The translations under genes were made by a program, and so were the position numbers. A stretch of DNA of 64,000 nt from JAJDZL01 sp965221175. Lineage in GTDB: Bacteria > Pseudomonadota > Gammaproteobacteria > Arenicellales > JAJDZL01. Positions 26,416-37,500 of this stretch are shown here, piece after piece; positions within the stretch are counted from its first letter, which is position 1; each line of letters starts with the position of its first letter. The notes beneath the pieces are model-generated. The model was not told where the DNA came from and ran no database searches. It worked only from the letters and a program-made list of their open reading frames with translations. The DNA is taken from positions 1,302,001 to 1,366,000 of the forward strand of contig OZ244867.1 of NCBI GenBank assembly GCA_965221175.1, written 5' to 3'.

Positions 26416-28839
26416 TTGAGTAAGTTTCATCTTTCGACAGTCAGTGGATTGTCAAATACATGTCTTCTCGTTTTGATGCTCCATGCTCCATTCGCCAATG
26501 CGCAAAGCGTCATTCCAGACGGGCAGACAGCCACAACTGTATCAGTCTCTCCAGATGGCCAGATTACGGTTGATATTGCAGCAGCAAACAGTGATTCCAT
26601 CAGCCACAATTCCTACAATAAGTTTTCCGTTTCAGCAGCAGGTGTCAATCTGGATAATCGCACTGTCCAAGCTGAAACCGTTGTTAACGAAGTCACTTCG
26701 ACTGCCTTGTCTGATATTCGCGGGCCTCTATCCGTTCTCGGACCTTCAGCCCATGTAATTCTCGCGAATCCTAACGGAATTACCGTCAACGGAGGACAGT
26801 TCATCAACACCGGAAATGTAGCTCTGACAACAGGGCGCATGTCATACGACAGTTCCGGCTTGCCTGTAAGTACGGTTGAATCCGGTGTCATCTCGATTGG
26901 TGCCGATGGATTGAGCGGGGCCATGGAAGAATTGGACCTGATGGCAAAATCGATAAGGCTTGGAGGTGCTGTGCGGCATACCCGAACAGATGCAGTTTCG
27001 CATGTCAACCTGATCGGAGGCAGCAGTGTAGTTGATTTTGATGCCACTCGAACAAGCGGGGGCATTTTGCCGTGGGCACTGCCGACTTCGGACAGCGGTT
27101 CTTCTTCCGAAGCAATCGTCGTAGATATTACAGATACTGGTTCCATTCGTTCAGGACGCATAAGCATAACTGTAACGGATCAAGGCGCAGGGGTTCGTAT
27201 GGCGGGAGATTCAACGGCTTCCGTTGGCGGTTTCAGATTGACCAGTTCCGGAAAACTGGAAGTCCTCTCTGCACAAATCACTGCTACAAGATCGGTGAAC
27301 ATATCCGCAGGCAGTGCGGAGCTCACTTCATCGAAGAGTGACGTGGCCGCGGTCACTTCTGAGGAAAGCGGTGTTGTCATTGAGACAACGCAAGGAAAAA
27401 TTGAATTATCGGCGACGACGATATCAGGAAACACAATCGCCTCTGACAATCTCGCGTCGTCAGGGGGAATCACCCTGATAGCAAAACAGGGAATCAGGAT
27501 TCAATCGTTGAACAATGTCAGATCAACTCTCGAATCAACAAGCGACAACGTCGTTCTCAATTCGGGTGGGGCAATTGAGCTGCTTGAATCGAACGTGAAC
27601 TCAGACAAGGACTTCCGACTGTCGGCGACAGGCACTGTTGTTCTTTCTGACATAATTGCCAACGTAAACGAAAATTTTCGGATTCTGTCAACATCGGAAG
27701 TGAATCTTGACGAATCATCCATCACCGCTGAGAAGAATATACGAATTGACGGAACAGCTTTGCGATTCGGGGCACTGGACCCATCGCACAAGAGAACAGA
27801 GTTGAAGTCAAGAACTGGAAGTTTCATTGCCAAATCCACATTGGGCGATGTGTTGAATTTTGGGAGTTTGCTGCAAGGCAATTCAGCAACTGCGGGGGAC
27901 ATGGAATCAGTTGGAGCCATGTCCATATACAGTGCGGGAATGCTGCAGAACCGCAGCTTGTCAATCGACCGTCTTGCAGTTATTTTTGGCGAAGCGGATG
28001 ATCTATACATATCCACTTCAGGAGATGTTCTAAACGAGACTGGCAGAATGCTATCAAATATGGGTGTTCGTATCATAGCGGCCGGTGACATCATTAATGA
28101 CACTCGCTTTACTCCGGGCATGGAACCCTACGAAGTGCGGCACAGCAAAGGGAAACGCTTTGCAAGTAGTCTGTGGCTGAAGCGAAAACGCAAAACAACC
28201 GTTACCGCCAACTACGGAGAGCAGCTGATAAAAGGTGAACGAGCAGTGATACTGGGAGTAGGAGACGTTTCACTGGAAGGCAGGAACATTCGCAATCAAG
28301 GTGGCGACATTACTGCTGGAAATCTGGAAATAAGAGCTTCGGGGAATTTCGAGAACAAGGCACAAATTGTCGGTGCAATGAAGTATCACTTAACCTGCCG
28401 GTGGGTGTGTAAATCAAGCGGCTGGTCCACGGTTCGAAGTGTCGGAGGAAACATCAGTGCGTCCGGGACACTGACAGTGTCTGCTGACAGAGAGGTCTTG
28501 AATCTGGCTGGGCGAATCACGAGTTTCGGTGACTTCGAAATCAATTCTCCAATTACAGTTTCACAAAACACTTTCATACCAATTTTGATCGAAAGGCCTA
28601 CAGGATTGACTGGTTTCTTCCGCGGACGACGAAGTTGGCTTGCAACTATACATGAATGGGGCACAGTCGGCTCACTGCAAGGTACAGTGACCTTTAATGG
28701 AGATGTAGCGTTGGGCAATACCCAAGTTGTTTCAACTGACGACCCCATAATCAACGGCGATGAAGCTCCAGCCCCAGAACGGATGAGTCCTCGCTCTATC
28801 GGACGAAAATCGATTGGACTTTTCCGGGATTTTTTTTAG
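26416..28839 (+). CDS. TpsA-type exoprotein with filamentous-haemagglutinin N-terminal domain
   Basis: An 807-residue secreted protein of the two-partner (type Vb) pathway. A Sec signal peptide (about 1-30, ending PFANAQS) is followed by the TPS domain (about 35-260) with landmarks ISHNSYNKFSV and the NPNGITVNGGQFINTG motif recognised by the TpsB POTRA domains. The rest is a Ser/Thr-rich, beta-helix-like stretch with repeating 'SGGxI...' rungs. There is no C-terminal toxin domain, so an adhesin or shaft role is likely. The start is a TTG at 26416; ATG 26476 would leave too little signal peptide. The partner tpsB follows after 3 bases. Confidence 0.85.
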   Translation: MSKFHLSTVSGLSNTCLLVLMLHAPFANAQSVIPDGQTATTVSVSPDGQITVDIAAANSDSISHNSYNKFSVSAAGVNLDNRTVQAETVVNEVTSTALSDIRGPLSVLGPSAHVILANPNGITVNGGQFINTGNVALTTGRMSYDSSGLPVSTVESGVISIGADGLSGAMEELDLMAKSIRLGGAVRHTRTDAVSHVNLIGGSSVVDFDATRTSGGILPWALPTSDSGSSSEAIVVDITDTGSIRSGRISITVTDQGAGVRMAGDSTASVGGFRLTSSGKLEVLSAQITATRSVNISAGSAELTSSKSDVAAVTSEESGVVIETTQGKIELSATTISGNTIASDNLASSGGITLIAKQGIRIQSLNNVRSTLESTSDNVVLNSGGAIELLESNVNSDKDFRLSATGTVVLSDIIANVNENFRILSTSEVNLDESSITAEKNIRIDGTALRFGALDPSHKRTELKSRTGSFIAKSTLGDVLNFGSLLQGNSATAGDMESVGAMSIYSAGMLQNRSLSIDRLAVIFGEADDLYISTSGDVLNETGRMLSNMGVRIIAAGDIINDTRFTPGMEPYEVRHSKGKRFASSLWLKRKRKTTVTANYGEQLIKGERAVILGVGDVSLEGRNIRNQGGDITAGNLEIRASGNFENKAQIVGAMKYHLTCRWVCKSSGWSTVRSVGGNISASGTLTVSADREVLNLAGRITSFGDFEINSPITVSQNTFIPILIERPTGLTGFFRGRRSWLATIHEWGTVGSLQGTVTFNGDVALGNTQVVSTDDPIINGDEAPAPERMSPRSIGRKSIGLFRDFF

Positions 28840-28842
28840 TTC

Positions 28843-30546
28843 ATGCGGAAATTTTGGTGGAGCATCCCTGCAATTCTATCCTTGACGGCATTCGCAATTC
28901 CGGGATTTGGCCAATCAGATCCAGGCAGTACGATACTTAAGGAACAACTTCGGAAACAGCAGGAACAGCATCTTCAGCGAAGTCGTCCAGGTAGGGAAAT
29001 TGACAGAAGCGAGATTCGGCAGCCGGTCAAGGAGGTCAGATGTTTCCAGATAGATGAAATCAAGGTGCGCGGCATTACCGCATTCTCCGAAAAGCAACTT
29101 GATCAGATAATTTCCAACTTTGTCGGGCATTGTCTTGGGCAAGAGAGTATCGAAATATTACTTCAAGCGATTTCCGCACTTTATGCGGAAAAAGGACTGA
29201 TCACCTCACGTGCAGTTGTAAAGGATCAAGATATCAGCAGCGGTAGATTGATAGTTGATGTAATTGAAGGAAGGCTGGAAGCATTTGTTTATCAACAGAT
29301 TGACGAAAACGGCACACCTACAGTCAGTAAAGAACGAAAACTGACCACCGCCTTTCCGATGAATCCCGGTGACATATTCAACTTGCGTTCATTGGAACAC
29401 GGACTTGAACAGATGAATCGCCTTTCATCCAGCAAGGCGAACGCAAATCTGGTTCCGGGCAATGCTCCCCAGACAAGCATAGTGGTCATCAGCGAACAGA
29501 AGGCAGATATGCTTCGAGGAACATTTGGTCTGGACAACAACAGTTCTGAAGAAACTGGGAAGATGCGTTTGAAATTCAGTGTGGAAGTGGATGACCTGTT
29601 TCAGTTGAATGAAACTGCCTCAATTTCCTATGTGGGACTGGAAAATTCAAACGCCATCACCGGCAACTTTTCAATTCCCTATCGAAACTGGCTGTTTTCA
29701 GTTTATGGGTCCTATTCAGAATCTCTATCTCGCCTGACCCCGACATCCGATCTGTTCAACCAAACTTCAAACATTACTGCAAAAGCGGAACGTATAGTTT
29801 TTCGAGACTCGAAAAAGAAAATATATGCCTATTCCTCGGTGCATACATACGCCAACAGGCGCTACATTAACATTTCCGCTTTGACACCACAAAGAAGATC
29901 ATCGTTTCGAATCGGAGTTAGAAACGAACATCACATCCCAAGCGGAATATTGTCTGCGGACACGTCGCTTGCCTTTGGAGCAAAGTTATTCAATGCAGAC
30001 TGGAATTCCGATTCTATTTTTAGAGGTGGTCCGAGAACCAAGTACACAAAACTCGAAACACAGATTACATATTTGCGACCTTTGGCGAACGAGCGCCGAT
30101 TCACTGTAACCGCTGTTGGACAATTCGCAAACGTGCCTTTATTCTCAAATGAGCGACTATCCATCGGCGGTTGGGAAACTGTCCGAGGATACGCCGGTTA
30201 TGGAGTTGTCGGCGATTACGGATTGTACCTAAGGTCTGAGTACAGTCTTAGGCCAAAGGAATTGAACCTTTCGAAGCTGAAAGGAGTGTTTTCGACGATT
30301 GGACTTAATAAAATACTAAAAATCACAAATAGTGGTTACGTACCATACCTGTTCCTGGATGCAGGCATCGTCAATGAAAATTCTTCCGGTATACTGTCAG
30401 AAATTGCAGGAATTGGATTTGGAATAAACGCGTCCTTGAACCGGGTCAGAATCAGCGTTGCAGGTGCGATGCCTGTTTTGAAACAAAAATTACGCAAGAA
30501 TCGGGATTTTCAGAGTTTTGTCAATGTGTCATTCAAAATTTTTTAG
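28843..30546 (+). CDS. TpsB outer-membrane translocator (ShlB/FhaC/HecB family)
   Basis: A 567-residue Omp85-superfamily transporter that carries TpsA proteins across the outer membrane. In order: signal peptide (1-23), a Gln/Arg-rich linker with an N-terminal helix (EQLRKQQEQHLQRSRPG), a POTRA_2 domain (about 67-145, CFQIDEIKVRGITAFSEKQL in part), a second POTRA, and a C-terminal 16-strand barrel. The barrel contains the conserved loop-6 motif as GGWETVRGYAGYG (VRGY) and ends in a Phe (FVNVSFKIF), as barrel proteins do. It is the only TpsB in the window and could serve both TpsA proteins. Confidence 0.93.
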   Translation: MRKFWWSIPAILSLTAFAIPGFGQSDPGSTILKEQLRKQQEQHLQRSRPGREIDRSEIRQPVKEVRCFQIDEIKVRGITAFSEKQLDQIISNFVGHCLGQESIEILLQAISALYAEKGLITSRAVVKDQDISSGRLIVDVIEGRLEAFVYQQIDENGTPTVSKERKLTTAFPMNPGDIFNLRSLEHGLEQMNRLSSSKANANLVPGNAPQTSIVVISEQKADMLRGTFGLDNNSSEETGKMRLKFSVEVDDLFQLNETASISYVGLENSNAITGNFSIPYRNWLFSVYGSYSESLSRLTPTSDLFNQTSNITAKAERIVFRDSKKKIYAYSSVHTYANRRYINISALTPQRRSSFRIGVRNEHHIPSGILSADTSLAFGAKLFNADWNSDSIFRGGPRTKYTKLETQITYLRPLANERRFTVTAVGQFANVPLFSNERLSIGGWETVRGYAGYGVVGDYGLYLRSEYSLRPKELNLSKLKGVFSTIGLNKILKITNSGYVPYLFLDAGIVNENSSGILSEIAGIGFGINASLNRVRISVAGAMPVLKQKLRKNRDFQSFVNVSFKIF

Positions 30547-31378
30547 CTCAATTAGAAGAACCGACAGAATCATCTGGATTCTTCTGGTTGTAGTGGCAAT
30601 TGGCGTACGGTTTGCATATGCTGAGGTGAATCCCATTCTGCAGCAAGGCCTTGTTGCGCTTGACAACGGAGATTACAAGACGGCTGCGGAAAAATTCGCA
30701 GAAGGGTTTGAAAACGGAGAAGTGGACGGAGCGTTTTACCTGGGCCGAATGCTTGAACTAGGTTTGGGAGGCACTCCGGACCTGCAGGCGGCCATAGGAC
30801 TCTATGTTGCGGGGAGTGCCAAGAATTCTGCGCCTGCTAAAAATCGACTTGGTGTTCTACACATACAGGGGAATGGCGTCCTGCAGGATTACGAAGAAGG
30901 CGCGAAACTTCTTTGCGATGCCGCTGATTTAGGCGATGTGAACGGCGCTTACAACTGCGGCAGTATATTGCTGGAAGGCAAGGGAGTCGAAAAAGATGAA
31001 GTCAAAGCTCTGTCCTGGTTCAAAGTAGCATCAGACATGGGGCATCTTGGAGCTAAGAATCAAATTGCCAATGCACTTATTGAAGGAAAGTTCATTGAAC
31101 GCGACATAAAAGGGGCTGTAGAACTCTTTCAACAAACTGCGGCCGAAGGAAATTCGGTCGGGCTTTTCTCGTTGGGTCAGGCATTTGCAGCAGGATTGGG
31201 AGTTGATCAGGATTTGATCAAAGCGCATTCATATTTCAATATTGCTGCTGCACTGCAGCATCCCGCTGCGGCCAGTGCACGGGACGCATTGGAAAATCAA
31301 CTGACACCTGATGAAGTCCGGTTGGCCCAACAACTCGCAAGAGCGTGGCGACCGATTGCAAGTGGAAAAAGCGAATAA
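30524..31378 (+). CDS. Sel1-repeat (TPR-like) exported protein
   Basis: A 284-residue protein with a signal peptide or anchor (IIWILLVVVAIGVRFAYAE) and about six Sel1-like repeats of roughly 36 residues with the motif A..LG..Y..G.GV..D...A..WF..AA..G. The C-terminus (LTPDEVRLAQQLARAWRP) is typical of proteobacterial Sel1 proteins. It overlaps the end of tpsB by 23 bases, so it belongs to the same operon. Sel1 proteins act as scaffolds, here probably in the periplasm or at the inner membrane. A link to TpsA export or maturation is inferred from position only. ATG 30524 is preferred over TTG 30518. Confidence 0.85.
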   Translation: MCHSKFFSSIRRTDRIIWILLVVVAIGVRFAYAEVNPILQQGLVALDNGDYKTAAEKFAEGFENGEVDGAFYLGRMLELGLGGTPDLQAAIGLYVAGSAKNSAPAKNRLGVLHIQGNGVLQDYEEGAKLLCDAADLGDVNGAYNCGSILLEGKGVEKDEVKALSWFKVASDMGHLGAKNQIANALIEGKFIERDIKGAVELFQQTAAEGNSVGLFSLGQAFAAGLGVDQDLIKAHSYFNIAAALQHPAAASARDALENQLTPDEVRLAQQLARAWRPIASGKSE

Positions 31379-31532
31379 CTCAACAATTGCAATAATTGAT
31401 TGTAGATTGTTCCTGCATGATAGAGTAATGCTCATGAGTGTGAGGCTGCATCTCTGATGTCCTGATAATAACCAGCATGCAAATATTCATGGACTCCGTT
31501 AATCACTGCCACTTCCGCTAAACAGTTGTATT

Positions 31533-34500
31533 ATGCAGATGTCCGAAGATTTGCAGACAAAAACCATGATCACGCACCTGTCTGCGTCTCTGATGCGGAC
31601 CTCCATTTGCGCGGCTGTCATGCTATTCGGCGCCTTGGCGCTGGCACAACAGATCATCGTCGATCCGTCCGCACCCGGCACCTCGTTTCTGCTTTCCGGT
31701 AGCCAGACTCCGCAAATCGATATCGCCGCGCCTGAAAGTGGCGTTTCTCACAATCGCTATCTGGGTTTCAACGTCACTTCGGACGGACTGATACTGAACA
31801 ATTCGCAGGCGGCCGGTGTCAGCCGCATTGGCGGGGCAGTTGGGGCCAATCCGAATCTGCTGGTTTCCGGTCCTGCGACAGTCATTCTGAACGAAGTCAA
31901 AGGCGGTGCGCCGTCCACCTTGGCCGGTACCACGGAGGTGTTCGGCACAGCGGCGGATGTGATCATCGCCAACCCCGGCGGTATCACCTGTAGTGGTTGC
32001 CGGTTTCTGAATTCTTCGAGTTCTACGTTGTCAACGGGCACCCCTTCGATCAATAACGGCCAGGTCAGTCTGGCAGTGAGCTCGGGAGAGATTCGCATCG
32101 GCCCGGGCGGGTTCGAGACGGAACACAAAGGCGCAGTGTACGGCCGGCATGTTGTGATCAACGGCCCGGTTTCCACGGTGAATCGGACGACAGACAGCAC
32201 GCTTGTGGTATCGGGCGGTTCACAGAGTGTAAATTTGCACTCTGGAATGGTTTCTGCGGCACCGGTTACGACGGCGGTGCAGTCGCCGTTTGCGATCGAT
32301 GCGAGCGAGATGGGTGCGATGCACGCCGGCAGCATCACGATCGTGGGCAATGAAACGGGGCTCGGTGTGAATCTGTACGGCAATCTTGAAGCTACACAGA
32401 ATGTGCTTGCCAGTTCGCTGGGGGACCTGTTCTATGGCAATGTGAATGCCGGCGGTTCGGTACGTATGCACGCCAGCGGGGAGATCCGCCAGTACGGAGA
32501 CCTGACGGCTGTGCAGGATGTCTCAGTGAGCGGAGAGAAGTATACGCTGTACCTCGGACAGCGCCTCGAAACGCCAGCGGATGTCGACATTCAAAGCGAT
32601 GGTTCGGTGGTGATTGCCGGCGAGGTGTCGGGTCGAAACATTGATCTAGGCAGCGGTGCGATGACGAACAACGGTTTCATTCTGGCGGACGAAAGGCTTT
32701 TAATTGAAGCCGAACAGGTATCGCAGCAACGAGAAATCGCCACGGAATATGACATCTACCTGGATCCGGCGCTGCAGCAATACCTGCAGGCTTACCAGTA
32801 TCAGCTGCTGCAGGGCGGCGAACGGGCGGACATTGCTGCGCAGTTGATTAACCGGGCTTCCGAGCATGAGATCATTTCGCAGCACATCCAGAGCGGCGCT
32901 ACGATGTTGGGCAAAGACATCGAGATGCGGGCGGAGGCGGACATCACCAATACTGGTGGTGCGATGGTGGCGACGAACGACATGCTGATGAGCGCCGGTG
33001 CGAACATCATCAACGAATATCTGCAGCTGCGCCGCCTGCTGAAGGAGAAAGACGGGTGTCCACTGGAAGACTGCGGATATCGGGTTGATTTCCATGCCGC
33101 TGAACTGCTGGCGGGGAACGATCTGACAGTGATTGCTGGTGGAAACTTCGAGAACCACGCCAGCGACGTGGCGGCCGGCGGTATGATCCGCGTGCAGGCG
33201 GGTGTGGACATTGTCAATTCACTGACGAGTTCAAATCATGAGGTTCATGAGAGACTAAGCGCGACCGTTGCCTCCACGTCGTGCAGGCAGATAAACAGGG
33301 GCGGCGACGAAACCTGCACAACGACGTATACCACCGAGCCCCGCGGGTATCTACTAGACGAAGTAAACGTACTGTCGCCTGCACGCATTGTCACGCTGTA
33401 TGGCGACATCCGCCTTATCGCTGGACGCGATTTCGTATCCATCGGTTCTGAGGCATCTGCGGGCGGTGAGCTGACGGTGGAAGCCGATGAGCGGGCAATA
33501 CTTTCCGGTTTTGTGGATGCGGAAGAGGATTTCGTGCAGCGACGAGAGCACAACTACGAAACCTACACTATTGGCAAAGGAGAGTATGGAACTAGGACCG
33601 TCTATGAAAATGTCACCTACAAAGGAACAGAACTGATCACCGCCACATCCAATCTGGTGGGAACCTCAGTCAGCATTGGCAGTGGCGGGGACATGATTCT
33701 GACGGGCGTACGGCTGCTGGCATCGCGGGATCTTGACCTGACATCCACCAGCGGGTCGATTCTGATTGATTCGACGCATCTGCCGAGCGAAGCGCAATTG
33801 CCGGAGGATGAAACAGTGCGGTTCGTGGAGCTTGAGTCGGATGTAGTGGAACAAATATTCGGCAGATCAGACGATGCCGCTGATTCCAATTTGGATGCGA
33901 CGGACGACAGCAGCGCGCAGGATTACCTAAATTTTCTGCGAAACAGTGAACTGCTGACCGCCGTAGAGGCACTGTGCCGCGCGGGCAGTGGTGCCGACAT
34001 CAAGGATACGGTGCGAGGCGTCGGCGTGCAGTCGTATGTGTCGCTGATCGGAGACGATTCCCTTCAGTCGCTGCGCGAAGATGTCCGAGATGCGATTAGC
34101 ACGGTATACGACACGATCGAAGCCGAAATTCGGACGCACAACGATGCGGTTGCAGAATATCACGCTGCACTGCGGAGAAAACTCAATGAGGCTGGTGCAC
34201 TTTCGGATGCCGATGAGACGCAGACTGCAGAATTCATTCGACAGCAGGTCACGGCGGTTGACTCGGCGGCTGCGGTCAGGGCGAGTGATGTTCAAATCGA
34301 ATATCAGGCACAGCTTGCGGCCAATCAGGCGCAGTATGGACATCTGCTGCAAGAGACTGTCAAGCGCAGATACTGGGATGGGAATTACGGCAAGAACGGT
34401 GCGTGGCGGTCTTACACGACGACCGTTCCGAATCAGCATTACGTCAGCCTGAAAAATGCAGCCGACGCACAGGCCGCAGCTGATCGCGACAGCGCGCTCG

Positions 34501-37500
34501 CCGCTATTGAGTCACAGCGACTGCTGGATGTCGCGCTGATTCGATCAGCCGATACCGACGAGGGGCTGCATCAGCTGATTACGCAGTGGACGGCTGAATT
34601 TACAGCACAAATCGCAGTCTATGCCGAACAGAAGACGGCGCTGGCGGAAAGACTGTCGTCACAGGTGCACGATGCCATGCGCATTGCCGAGACCCTTCGA
34701 CTGGAGGAATTGGAACTGCAGTCGGTGCACGAGAAACTGGTTGCGGAAGGTTCCATCAAGGCGGGCGAGCCGAGTCTGGCCATGGCGCTGACTCACCGGG
34801 AATTTCCCCAACTGGAACGAGTACAGGAACTGTCGGTCAACGAGAACGGCATTGTGGAAAACCGCCACGAGTATGGGGTGCAACACACGCGTACCGTAAC
34901 CGAGACACGCGACACCAGACGTTACGTAGAAACAACCGAAATGGAGACACAGCGTCGGTCGACCAGGGTTTGCAGGGAAATCAACAGGCGCGGCGACCTA
35001 TCCTGTTACAACCGGTACTACGACGTAACCGTACCGGTAACCCGCACAATATTGGTGGGCAGCATCGAAGAGGTTGAAGTGGAAGAAACCTATACAGAGC
35101 TGGCAAGCGCCACGGGGGCGCTGCTTTCCGACGAGCAAGAGGAACAGAATGCGTTCATCAATGCGACGGCCTGGCGGTATGCCACCTTCGGTGGGCTGAG
35201 AAAACTGACTGCGACGCCACGCAGCATTGTGTTCAGTGAAGCCGACCTGTCGGTGAATGCTGGACAGGACATTTATGTCACGGGTTCGACGACGATCGCC
35301 GCCAAAGATGATGTGGGCATTTTCGCCGGCCGGCGGATCGGACTGTTGGGGGCGATCAACACGGAATTCCGGCTGGGCGAGTTGGCCCATGCGGCATTTC
35401 CTGAAATCGGCGAAACCCTGCAGCTGGGTACATTGATGCGCGATCCGTATGCGGACGAAGCGCAGGCTGCCTCTTCCGATACGCCGGACGAGGCGATGCT
35501 GCGCTATGCCAGCCAGACCGCCAGCTACGATCTGGTCAATACGATGATCACCGCCGGCGGGGACCTGACGCTGCGTTCCGGTGGGGACATTCTGAATTTC
35601 GGCGGCGCGCTGATCGCCGGCAGCAACCTGTATGCGTCGGCCGAAGGAGACATTCGCAACGAAGCGCTGCGCCGCAACTTCACCCTGACATCCCGACATG
35701 GCTGCAGCGGCGGTGCCTGTGGCCAGCGAGGACATGAGTACCGGCCGGCTGAATTTCTGTCGGGTTCGAGCATGCTGCTGACCTCGGGAGCCGATATCGT
35801 CAACCGCGGCGCAGTGCTGTCGGCCGCATCCATGCTGATGGCGCAGGCGGAAAGAGACATTGTGAACTCGGCCATCACCAGCCAGTATCTCTACTACTAT
35901 GTGAACGAGTCCAGCTGGTTCGGACTTCGGCGCAAGAAAAAGCTGCTCTATCGCGCCGTCATCGGCGAAGGCGACATGTCCACCGAGTATGGATCACTGC
36001 TGCTGGACGCGGGACGGGACATCGTAGGCGAAGGCTCCGGCTTCTCGGCCGGTGGAGATGCGCTGCTGGAAGCGGGTCGCGACGTGGTACTCAAGGCGAA
36101 ATCCGAAGAGCTGCACAATTACTACAAGAAACGCGGATTCAGCGGTCTTTCGTACAGTTCGAACCGGATTCAGTGGAACGAGTTCAAAAGCGCGTTCACG
36201 AAAATCGAAGGCGACAGCATCCGGATCCGTTCTGTAGGCGACGTGAGCGGCAGCGGTGCGCTGCTTTTCGCAGCCAACGACATTGACATTGCCAGCGAAG
36301 CGGATCTGACGTTCGACGCCCATCAGAATCTGCGTTATACGCACCACTCGGGCTGGACGATTGGCATCAGTTTCGGTGGCAGCAGCATAGTCGAATCGGT
36401 GTTGAGCGGGGCCGACGGCCGGGATGTTTTTGAAGCGTATCTGGCGACCAATCCGAGTCTGGCCGCGGTGCATCAGCTGGCGACCGCCAAGGATCAATGG
36501 GGCACCATCAATGGCCTTCTGAATCTGGGCTACCACCTGCCGGCACTGGCATCGGCCGTGAACCAGGGCAGCGCCGGCAAAACCGACACCATCACCGAGT
36601 CCCTGTTCAAGCAGCTGAATCCGTTTTCCTGGGTAAAGGAAAACGCCGTATTGAGTTCCAAGCAGAACGCCACCTTCAAGGATTTTGTCACCGGCATCAC
36701 GTTCCGGCTGGGTGCATTCAGTTCCCAGCGCGAGTGGACCGAGAGCCATGTCAGCCAGCTGGTGGCGGGCAATGACCTGGCGCTTGAGGCTGGTGAGGAT
36801 CTGGTGCTGGCCGGCGGCACCATTGTCTCTGCGGCACATGACATGCAACTGCTTGCAGGCGATGACATCCTGATCGCGGCGCTGGCGGACAGCAGCCGCA
36901 CGTCTTCCTCATCGTGGGGACTGTCGCTGGGTTTCGCCACCGACGGCATCACGTTCGGAGTAGATATGAGCCGCACCTCCGGTTCTTCCAGAATTTTCAC
37001 CAACGCCGCCGTAACTGCCGGCGGCGACTTGCAGATCATATCGAATCAGGATACTGCACTGCTGGGTGCCAACATCAAGGCCCGAAGCATCACAATGGAT
37101 GTCGGCAACGACCTGATCGTGCAGTCGCGTCAGAACGTCAGTTCCTCAAGTTCGCACGGCTTCAATTTCCAGGTCACGATGTCCGGCGGCGTTCCGACCG
37201 GTCTGAGAACCGGCGCCAGCAACTCCTCTTCCAGCCGCCGCTACACCGATAATCCGACCACTGTGGTGGCGCAGGAGGAACTGAGCATCTACACCGGCGA
37301 CACCACCTATCTGCTGGGTTCCGCCATCTATTCGGAAACCGGTCAGCTGGATCTGGATACCGGCTCGCTGATCTTCGACAACTACCTCGACTCCGATTCG
37401 TCTTCCTCGACGTCAGTCAGTACGACGCTCGAATTTACAAACAGCATGACCGTCGATACAGCCCGCTCGGATGCCGCCGGCTCGCTGGCCTATCGGAACC